Shown: positions 50,701 to 62,800 of the stretch, in pieces
Layout: each line of letters begins with the position of its first letter
How positions within the stretch are numbered: position 1 is the first letter of the stretch
DNA from: Petrosia ficiformis
Lineage: Eukaryota; Porifera; Demospongiae; Haplosclerida; Petrosiidae
Length of the DNA stretch: 64,000 nt
Assembly (NCBI GenBank): GCA_947044365.1
Contig: OX345636.1
Span: forward strand, 2,748,001-2,812,000
Direction of reading: 5' to 3'
Program-made: the position numbers and the translations under genes
Notes under the pieces: generated by a model
The model's input: only the letters and a program-made list of their open reading frames with translations
What the model was told of the DNA's origin: nothing
Database searches by the model: none

Positions 50701-53700
50701 GAAAGCAAATTACATAACCTTTGCTTTGCATTGCATACACACATTGTAGTGGGGTCACTGAATCCCAACTTGTATGGGTAGTGATGGGTTGCATAGTTAA
50801 ATTAATTATCTTGCTTATATAACAGGGCCCTCAGTAACTTGATAATGGCCCTTCTATTGGTCCCTTAGAAACTATCATAGCAAAATATTCTAATGCACAA
50901 ATTCATTTGCCATCATAGCAGCTAAGTTTTTAAGAGTATGTAGACACCAATCCTATTTGGGAGGGTGGGTATTGCTTAAATAACACATGGCCATTGTGCT
51001 ATGGTAAGGTGAATAGTCACTCCTACATATCAATTGCAGACAAGCTGAAATCTCTGCTAATGAATACTTGATAAACACATACGTGTGTTTTTACTAACGG
51101 TAACTTCAAATGGCAAAACTGCAAAATTGTTGATCTTACATATTTTGAATCACAGTAATATATTTTTGCATCAAAGTAGTTTTACACAAATACAAATCAT
51201 ATGTTATAATCCATTGTTGTAATTATTCACTATTTTAATTTCAGGTATATAACATAACCAGCAAGTTAGTTTTGATATAAACATATGATATGCTTCCAAG
51301 GAGCATATAGGGAAAAACAACACAACCAAAAATTCTAGTGAGCGTAAAGAAACAACAACATTTGCTACTGTAAACTACAATGTAGCAGGAGATTTTTATG
51401 GCCCGTAGGGCCATCCCTATGATTGCTTTCCACGGGGTTTAATGTATATATAATTATATATATTCTTGTGTCACTTGCGTGAGTATGCATTGTATACATA
51501 GTTAAGGAAGTTGTGTCATTCTGGGAAGCTCGGTCAATTAATGGGCGTGGCACGTAAAAGAACGCGCGCTCAAGCTCTACAGACTAGCAGCTATATAGTA
51601 TATGTACAAACTAGAAGTAATAGCTAGCTATTCTATATAAAATATATTCTTAAAATTCTACAAGGTTCTTTAAAAGGTAAACAGAGTAAATAATAACTAT
51701 ACAGGCTGATGTGTTTCAGGCATCATAAAGATAGCCATGATTACTGAATGCTGCACACCACAAAGCAGTCATAGGAATACTTTGTTCTTCACTTAATAAA
51801 TTTGTAAAGCAATCATAGGGACGTTTTTTTTTCTCTATATACACTTGTATACAAATTTCACAGACGCACAGAATAATAAAAATATTCACAAATAATACAT
51901 AAATAATTTAGCAAAATGGAACACTCACATGGATGATCTGTTGTAATTTTATCGGCAAGTCCATTTTCATTTACTAAGGGTCTCCTGAGTGCATTAGCAA
52001 GTAGTAACCAAGATGCACATTCAGTGCACAACCAGTGCCTGAGCATTTTACGATGAAATGTTGATGGATTTGGGCAATCGTTTTCCATGTTATCCAATAT
52101 ATCAGGTGGTATACAAAGCTCAAGTCCCAAGTTATAACATTCACTAACTCCAAGGGTTGCTGTCATTACTTCACGAAGATCAGTATCTGCATGAAAATCA
52201 AAATAATGATAATATTCAATCACCATAATAATAATAATAATTATCATCACACTAAACACTAAATTCAAATGAATAAGGCAGTAGGAGGAAACTGAAAAAA
52301 TGCTTGTAGTCATTGGGAGTGCTCTCATCACAATCATCAGCACTTCACAATCCTCTATACGTATATATAGTGCATGAGTGGTAGCGAATGCTTTACTTGT
52401 GCACCAGACCAAAACTATGCATGTGGCATAAGAACCCTGTTAGGAGTTGACCAGAAACATTACTCCATCAGGAGTAAAGCCTTAAAGGTGGTTTTAAAAC
52501 TTGTATGGCTTAACTTATAGGTTGTCAGTGGTGAGATCCCTGGTGGTTGAATTCAGTGGCTATGGGTTCAATTCCCAGTGACTACCAGCATTGTTCACTT
52601 TCTTCTTTCAGGTTTATTCATTATTTATTTTCAATGTGAGGCAAGATTAGCAAAGGATTATCATTTCAATACTATAACAATTATGAAACATCAACAATAT
52701 CAATAATACATGGTGAGAACATAATAATACTAACTTCATTAAATACATTGCTACAAAGATAATTATGAGTTTGTGCAATAATTATTAATTCTAATTTCCC
52801 ATCCATGCACTGTTAGATATCAAGCACACTACTATAGAATTTGACCATGGTAAAATATAAATGCAATTATAGTAAGTAATGCATATGAAAGATTACCTTT
52901 TAATATTCGATTGTCAACTTCAAGTGACTCTTCTGTGGAGTATACACACATAAATACAATAGTGCATAACAACATGTATACATAATATTTGAAAGTACCA
53001 TCCTATTATATATAGAATTATATATACATACATACATATATGTACACATATATATCTATATTTATAATATAATAATTATATAGTATGCTAATAGGTCCTA
53101 TATAATTTATACAAAATATAGGAACTGAGTTTGTGTCCGAGGATGTGACATAGCCCAAGCCTGTGAGGGCTGTATCACATCCGAAGACACAAAATGAGGG
53201 TCCTATATGCAGTATGTAGGACTTATTAGCATACCATATAAAATATTGTATGATGGTAACATCTCCTGCATAGTGTGCACATGGAAGGTCTATGTACAAT
53301 ATATAGAACTCACCACATCAAAGGAATGATGTCACCATCATACTATATATATACATGTGTATATATATCATACAGCTAAATTGTACATCAGAGGTACTGA
53401 CAGGTTATACATGTATATAGACCTGACTGTAGGTAATTTGAACTACAGATGTGATACAAGGTCTATAACTAGGAAGTGCTGACTCAGCATCGCCTCGCAA
53501 TTCACTGAACTGGAAGTACAGCCTGTAGGCGGAGGAACAGTGTCAGTAAGAACACATGCGAGGAGTTGAAGATGACGAAGAGAGGTTTAGAATGTTTAGT
53601 TTGAGGGAGTTGGTTTGGTGGTAGATGAGGCAGTAAATGCCACTGTACATGTGGTTTTGAAAAAGCTTTCTCCCATAAATAAAAGTAGAAACTGGACATG

Positions 53701-56700
53701 CAACTACTACAATGGAGTGTTAGCAGACGAGGAAAAGTAAATGCGGTTGGTTGGGTTTGACTGTGACAGTCATGCTAAACTGTCTGGCTGTTGCTCCATC
53801 AAGGAGGCTGTTATGATTAAGAAGTACCAAATCAACTATACCATGGCACATACTTCTGCTCTGGTAGTTCTTCATCAAATAGCTGTTTTTGGGTGTTCTC
53901 CAGGTTACTTTCATTCAGCCTTTGTCATTTCTTCCTCTCTTTGTCTTTTTCCTTAACTGCATTCTTCTTATTAATATCTTCTCTGTCTCTCTCTGCCCGT
54001 TTGCAAAGTGTAGCTAATCTTTCACACCGTTCCAAATCCGCCATGCTGCAACTGTCCATCCCTCCAATTAGCACTATGCGTGCGCCGGCGCTATGCATGA
54101 GAACGTGATGCGGCTAATAGCCGGCTATGGTTTAGGGAGTTAAATTAACATTCCTGAAGCGTGACAGACATATATATATATATATATATAAGGCCGCGGC
54201 TACGAGACCAAGTGCTGTCACGATTAATTGCCTCGCTATCGCTCGGCAATAATATTCTAAATGGATTGCATCAGACTAAGCAAGCATTATTGAGTTGTAA
54301 AATTGTGAAGTAAAGGAATGGAATGAAGAGAAGCTGGAAAAATTAAGGTTAGAGAGTTGTGAAAGCTATAAGTACCTTTGATGTATTTGTAGGCTTTAAT
54401 ACATATTATATGTAGCATGTCTTTTTAGTGTGTATCAGCAATATCAGACCATACTTCATCCATTGATAGCAGACCTCTGTTTCACCTTAGGCTGCTATCT
54501 CAGGGTTCAGGCATTGTATTGCTGACACAAACACATCTCGAAGCCATGCTATATTATATTACATATTAATTATAATTATAATTATGGTATAGTTAGCTAC
54601 TTAAAGGCTACTCATTCAGGTGTTTTTGTAAATTCCCTATCGTCTCTGTGCATGTCCTGTAGGCTTAATTAAATGCTATAGTGCATTTTATCTAGGATAA
54701 TAGTTATAGACATCACATATGCATGCACATGGAAGAATTTAAAAGTCTTTGAAAGTGATACACAAACAAATAATATTATTCAGATCACTTTTCATTGTCT
54801 AATCATAAACTACCTGTGGATTGAAGATTTGTAGTAACTGCCAATGGCTCAAGTGGCTCAGTGCTATTGTTGTCATCTGTAAATAAATAAAACAGTGAAA
54901 TGAAGTTATAATATATGAAGTATTATTGATGGTCGATAATAGAATGAGAGGGATTGTTTAGCCAACACAGTAAATGGGTATGTAGACTCTGTCATTTAGC
55001 TTGTGGAACAATAAGATAAGACTAGCTAATTATACATTCCTGGTGAAATGATGATAAATCATAATAATTATGTAACAACAATTCGCTGTTATTAGATTAA
55101 AGTTTGTAATAATAAACATTATTCCCAGATTCTTTACCAGAGAATGATGGAACAGATATTGAGAACTGAAAACTTTATTGATTATACACATAGCCATATA
55201 TATAAAAAGGGCAGCCCTGGTAAAACTTTCAGGTCAGCCATGTTTTTATGGCCCGTAGGGCCATTCCTATGATTGCTTTCCACGGGGTTGAATCTATATA
55301 TATATTTTTTCTTGTGTCCACTTGTGCGAGTATGCGTTGTATACGGAGGAAGTTACGTCATTCCCAGGGGCTCGGTCAATTAATGGGCGTGGCGCGTAAA
55401 AGAACGAGCGCTCAAGCTCTACAGACCAGCTATGTAGCTTACGTAGAAACTGGAACTAATAGCTAACTATTCTACCTGAAATATATTCCTAAAGTTCTAC
55501 AATATCCTTTGAAAGGTCAGGAGTGTAGATAATCAAAATAATAACTATAATAGGCTGTTGTCTTTCATGCTTGATAAAGTCAGCCATGATTACTGAATGC
55601 TGGACACCACAAAGCAGTTATAGGGATACTTTTGTCTTCACTTAAATTTGTTAAGCAATCATAAGGATGTTTTATTTTTCTATATACACTTGTTAATTTG
55701 AAATAGGAGGATTCCCTACAAATGGCCAGTTTCAGTCACTGCTTGGTCAGTTTACTACATACTTTAACACATCTGAGTAGGTAAGAATCTTTCCAAAACG
55801 TAGAAAAACAAAAGTTTTCAGCCTAATTAGTGTACAAGGTGAGAATTATTCATTACCAGTTATTAACCACAAGGTGTTAATTGCATGAAATCAATTAATT
55901 TAACTTGTGAATAATTAATTAAGTAAACTTTGCCACACGTTGTGTGTGCAGTACATTATTTGCTCTGGTACGTAGTTAGAAAATCCTATATATGCCTATG
56001 ATTATACATACACTTTAGAGGTAATCTGTCGGTTTGCAAATGCTTTAGCTAACAATGCTCTATGGAGGAGAAACAAGTATCCATGTGATTGTTTTGAGAT
56101 GACTAATCATTGCAGTTAACTTTTAATTACTTTCCTATCCATGTGCCGGGGTTGAATTGTTCTTGTGTCATATGCAAGTTATATGCAAGTTGTTTGTGGT
56201 GGGCATGTCAATTAATGGGTGAAGCAACAAAATAATACAGTTTCTATCCCTCACTTTCTAATGGTTCTAGTGTACATTTTTTAAGGTACAATAGCTCCAT
56301 AAGCTTATTTCTTCCTGCTAGTCTATAGACTGTTACTGTAGGTCAAGCCCCAGAATGACACAACTTATTAACAACATATACAATACAGCCATAAAAACAT
56401 TCTGAATCAATCGTTGACTTACTTTCTTCCTTTTCCTGCAGTCTATCTTGCTGCTTCTGCTGTAAAGGATTAAAAGTTGACATAACAATAATTCCTAGAA
56501 TATGACATTAAACAATGATTAAGTAACATAACATAGGTAGTACAACTATTTTATATCATTTTATGGCTGGAAGATGGTATTTGAAGCAATTTGTAACAAT
56601 GACTATAATCAGGAGCATATAATGACTAACTAAAATTATCCAAATAAAGGTTCTAGAACTACTACTGGAACTGTAAACCACAACAAAAAAGTTCCAGAAG

Positions 56701-57455
56701 AACTAGAACAACACTAATATATATAATTATATGTAATAGTTATATCATGCCACGAGTGCTATATTGGATTTATATGCACCGAGCCCGAGGCCAAGGTGCA
56801 TATAAATCAAATATAGCACGAGTGAGCATGATATAACTAATATATGTAATGATGAAGTCACACATTTGTGTATGTGCATTATTGTACATGTGACGTGTTC
56901 GTCTGTAGTGAGATGGCTGACAAGGAGAATGTTCCACTGTCCAAGAAACGTAAACTGTCGTTGTCGTTGAAGAACCGCTTCAAAAACGTTTCAGATTCGG
57001 AACTCAACGAGTTATCTAAAGTTAAAATGCCCAAAAATACTACATTAAGTACACACTGGGCCATGAAGAATTTTATTGATTGGTTTTGTGAATACAACGT
57101 TAAAAACCATGACAGTAAGTGTCCGGAAGAAGTTCTACTCCCATCCTTTTCTGCTGAAGTCCTTAACTAATGGTTGAGTGTATATGTGGCTGAAACTAGG
57201 TCTCATACTTGGCTGTATTCCTTGTTGTCGGGCATCCTTAGACACATGAAGTTAATCTTGATGGTTTTTGTTTAATCTTTTTGTTATCAATTTAATCACT
57301 TATGCTGTAAAAAATTACCGATTTAGAACTTCAGTCTTGTTCAAGTTTAAATAAACTTTCAAATGTGTTAACCACAATTGTGCATGTATGAAACATCAGA
57401 GGGATTTATATGTACTAGATGCACTATATGGGATTTATAGCACTGCGGAACACTT

Positions 57456-57499
<44 letters not shown>

Positions 57500-59830
57500 C
57501 ATATAATTATAATATAATTATATTGTCAGAAAGTAGAGTTACAATTAAGGGTTAGATCGTTGTAAGTGTTGTCTACCATGTATACAATGCATTGACCACA
57601 ATAATTAAATCAATGGAAGTTTTAAATAATTATATAGTATATATACCATCGCTTCTTTTAGAAGTTCAGCACTTTCATCACTCCCCATTACATTTGCTAC
57701 ATCCAATGGAGTCATACCATCCTGTGAACAAGGACATGACAATAAATGATTTACAGTGATAGAGCACAGTAGTATGTAGAGAGTGATGGTCAGTAAAAAA
57801 CATGGCCACACATACATTTTAATTGCAGAAATATCTATGATAATTAAACATATCCCTTATGATATTGATTATGTATACAACTAATTAAACCCAGTAGATG
57901 GCAAGAAATAGTCATTAAAGTAGACAAATCACAATAATTATCTAAACTAGAAGAATTGATGATCACTGCCAGATAGCTGAGGCTATTACTATCTTCAGAC
58001 AACTGTGTTTTTTGTTCAATAAACCAGCACAATTTGGTACAGATTGCACATATTTAAACAATAAGTTTGAGACAGAGAGCCACAGTTGCTTAGTCCACAA
58101 AACTATGAACGCTCACATTCACATAAACAAGATATAATTATTGTGAATGCCTTTGCAGGGGCATCCCTATGATTGCTTTTTATAAGTTTGAATATATATA
58201 ATTATGTGTGCCACATATGTATATGTTCATGTATACATATTAATGAAGTTACATCATTTTGGGAGTCAGTCCGTTATTTGGCATGGCATGTAAAAGAACA
58301 TATACTCAAGCTCTTACAGACCAGCAAGAAAAGCGTTGTTTGTAGGTTATTTGGAAACAGGAGCTAATAGCTGAAATGTATGCTATATTCCCAAAGGAAG
58401 AGTGGATAAACAAATAACTAAAACAGGCTGTTGTGTTTCAAACTTGAGAAATTCAGAGATAACATCAGAAAGCAATCATAGGGAATACTACATTCTCTAT
58501 ATATCCTGTTTAGTAAAAGAACCAACAATTTACAAATTGAAAAAAAAAACAAAAGTGGTTTTTGTTAACTGCATTATAACTTATTTTAAAGAGGTCTTTT
58601 GCTTTATAACTATTGTATATTATAATCCCAAATGATTTAGTGTATTCCAGTATCTTCTTCATTATGTATTTGACTATTACTTAATATAGTGTGTTATTAG
58701 AACTAACATTATCCTGTAAGTCCATTTGTGCTCCATTCAGTAGCAATATCTTCAACAATTCTATATAATTGGAATTTGCTGCATCATGAAGAGCTGTTCT
58801 TCCACGCTGTAGAGAATGGAAATTAAGTGATATTACATGCATGGGTCACAATATAAATGGACTCGGATATTTTCTGAGAATTAAACAGTACAATTTACTC
58901 ATTATGGTTTTTATGATTTTGTAGCTAACACAAAACTGAGCTTGACAGATTTAGATGTATTAAGTGGATCAGCCCTCTACACATGTGGGGGGTTTAAGGG
59001 GTTCGAAACAACCCATTCGAGTCCAATTGATTAATGAGATCAAAGGTCTCTAAATGAAAACGTAGCCTCTTATAATACATAGTCTCGATTACTTAGAGCT
59101 TAGACATGTGTAGCAACCATTTATGTACATGCTCACTTAAGTGCTGTATATCAAATGTGGTTTTGTGAAAGTGGGCATGGCTAACACCGTACATACTGAG
59201 ATTAAAAAAAACCTATTTTAACCAGCTGTTTCTGAACCTGTTAATGAAAATGGCTTGTTGTATAAACGCTTGTTGCTTCAACTCAAATGGCACACAATTA
59301 TTCTATCCAAAGCAACAAGCCAAACTTTCAGGCTGCAGTGCATAACTCCATCAACAACATATCCACATCAATAACAAAAATATTTTTGGGGGGAAGCTGT
59401 AGATGTAAATTCTGTGCAAGGTTGGCATCTGTGTATTATTCAATTCTGGAATTCTAGGGTGTCCCCAAATAAGACCAATGTAGTGCTAATAGTAGCAAGT
59501 CTAGTAGCTCTAGTTCCAGTTCATCGAAAAATAAAAAGTTTGTTGACTAAACTAAATTCTAACTTGGGTTTAATTATAAATAGCTACAACAAAAATCTGG
59601 GGAAAAAATGCTTGAATTTTTAAAAATTTGATTATGGTAAAATTGAGTGCAGCTACAATCATCCAAAGTTTAGGACCATGGTCTAATATTTCTGAAATTC
59701 AGATAAAAACTGCCAATCATATTATAATAATTATAGCGTATCATTAAACGTACACTTGCCATGGTAGGTCCGATATCCAATAAAATACACCTAACCACAT
59801 TAAATTAATGATTGCCATGGTAGCATATGC

Positions 59831-59862
<32 letters not shown>

Positions 59863-62800
59863 CTATATATATAACACCTCTAGTAGGGCTGAATCTGATT
59901 AACCACTCATGACGTTACTGTAAACTCAGACATAGACTTGCTAAACTTGTTGCCAAAATTATGACATCACAAAACACAATTTATAGATTTAGCACATACA
60001 ATAATAATTGTACTCACTGTATTCATGTGGTCTAACGGAGCTCCATTGTCCACTACTAACTGAGCAACCTCAGCTGAGATTTGTTTAAACAGTACTGTTT
60101 CATCATTCTATATAAAAATTAAAACAAGGTAGAAATACATATTTATACCACTAGGAGACCAATAGTAGTTTAGAAGCCTGGGTGGTGATATCCATAACTA
60201 TTTTCTCATGATAGTGATGCTTAAAATTATAATCAACCTATGTGCATGTACAATGGGTTGAGCACATTGTACCTTGTAAGTAAGTTGGAAAAATGGTGGT
60301 TTCAATCTTTTACCTTTGGGATAGTAATGTATGGTGTTACTTTGGATTTCCAGCCAGGGATGGTGAGCATATCAAGCCAGTGATAAGAATTTTACTGTAA
60401 AATTACATCAAAGACACTGGGGAATACTATCAATCAGAGTGTGATAAGAAGAGTGCAAACAGTACAACTATATTTGAACCAAAACAACAGTTACATGTAA
60501 TCAACAATGCTCTTCAAGCAATGTAACGTCTTTATCTGGTGTGGTATGGGTGGCTAAAGCACAACAATGTATTATTAAGAGAGTTCTTCTCTGAAATCCA
60601 ATAAGTCATTCCAATTTCCAAATCATGTCTGAGTATTATGGTGTGATCTAAAAGTAGTAACTCGTTTAGCATATGCTCTGTTCTGGTTTTTAGTTATTTA
60701 CAATGGAGTTGCACGTAACAGCTCTTCCTTATAAATATAAAATGGCAAAATAATATCTTTGTGATATTTTGGATTATTGCTAGAATGTCTAATCCCAGAA
60801 CATCAGTAGATTTAAAAATAAGATTACCATTATTTCCAGAATATCTAATCCTAAACCATGAACTATAAATCCTATTGTTTCCACAGCAAATGGGAGTAGA
60901 CATACTGGGAGTAGACATTCTGGGAACCACCCGATATTTCAATACTGATATACTATTTATGAGTATATGAATAAAAATTATATTGACTAGGTTACACTGG
61001 ATCATACAATAGGTTATGCTATGCTTACATATTAGTGTAGACTGTTGATCCAATTGAAATCATGCTCCCATAAACTCATTAAGTAATATTGTGTACAGTA
61101 AATACTTGAAGTCATGCAATGCATCTTAAGAATGTGTTTACTTCCAGTGTGATTATTAAATTTAATCTCTACATATTCAACAATTCACCACCCTGATGCA
61201 TAGTGTATATTATCACATCATTATTGATGTTGCTAATAGCTTTAAGCTATACTTATATACTAGTACTCACGACATTTGTGTGATCCAACTGAGCTCCATG
61301 GTCCAGTAATAATTGAGCAATCTCAGTTGATTTGCAGAAAAAAATTGGAGGTTCGTTACTCTACAGAGTATAGAAACAAGTACATTAAAATTATATAATT
61401 ATAAACATAGATAATAAAAGATCATTAAATTAATTTTGTTATGACTACATAGAAACTTTAAATTTCAGTAAACTAAACGTGTACATGTAATTGAAAAGCA
61501 AAGAATACATACATATATGGACAATTCACAAGTTTTTACATTCAAGAGTAGCCTATTATTTCTTTGTCACATGTTTTGAACAGTCATCTTTACATTTGAG
61601 CCAGTAATAGCAATAATTATGAGGAGGTGATGAATATATCGATACTTACCATATATGGATAATACTATATCAGTTCAGAAACTGAAATGTGGGCCAGATT
61701 ATATCATTCATGCCATTAATGTTGTACCTAGTTTAAACCATGGTATTATAATGAAGGATCCAAACAGTATAGTGCCTGGTGACTATGAAGAAACCATAGA
61801 AATACATATGACTCACCAGTACCTGTAATTCCACAAAATTAGCTACATAAAATATTACTTCATTTTGTATTCCATAACCAAGGTAATTTTTAGTCTTAAT
61901 AACAAACAACATACAACTTACTTTATTTTCTATGTCAACAGAGATGCCTTTCTCCAGTAAGTATTGTACAACTTCAACTTTTTGTAGCCAAACAGCACAA
62001 TGTAGAAAGGATGCGTGATGCTGTGTAATCAAATAACAACAAATGGAAATGAGGATATGATATGATAATGATTATAGATACATGCATGTATGATCACAAC
62101 ATGAGTAAATACTGCTCTAGTGAACATAGCTAAAACAGTATTTCTAGCTTCAAGTCAGTCATTCATTTTGTGCACTTTAAATTAAATGACTTACACTGAA
62201 CAGTCAAGAATAAAATAGATTGAAATACAAAATTATACCAGTGCAATAATATCAACTGGATATTACATTTCTGTCTGTTATTGTAATTACAGCTACTAGA
62301 ATTACTTTTCCATTAAACCAATAGTTATAGCTTCAATACATGAATATTAATTATTATATACATCATAAATGAAGAGTGCATGAACCCTGCCAAACAAAGG
62401 TCAGGAAGCAGCATACAACTGCTATAAAAATGTTGGGTCAACTTTGTTGAACGAGTTACTCGTACAAGACAAGGCAGAAGGGCTAAGTGGTTTATGATGA
62501 CAGTCATGTTGTGATCTATGATGCACAGGAAGAAGGAAAACAGTACCACTCACAGGGTTTTTTTTAGAGGGTTTAACTTTTAGTTATAGTTATAGTATGT
62601 CTGGTTTCTCAAACGTTAAGTTTAGTTAACTATTATTAACCAATTTTTATTTTAGTTAGTTATAGTTATTGCGGTAGACTTGTAATTTGATTACAGTTTA
62701 ATTAACTAAAAGTCAAAATGCCTTACTAACGAGCGCCGTCGGGACGGGACCCTCGCCTACATGGCAAAGTAATACAAAGCACTCCACTTTTTTTAAAAAT

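Noticed and set aside
52530..52605. A second tRNA-like or SINE promoter (GGGTTCAATTCCCAG)
   Set aside because: Only a T-arm-like hairpin is present, with no convincing box A or anticodon arm.
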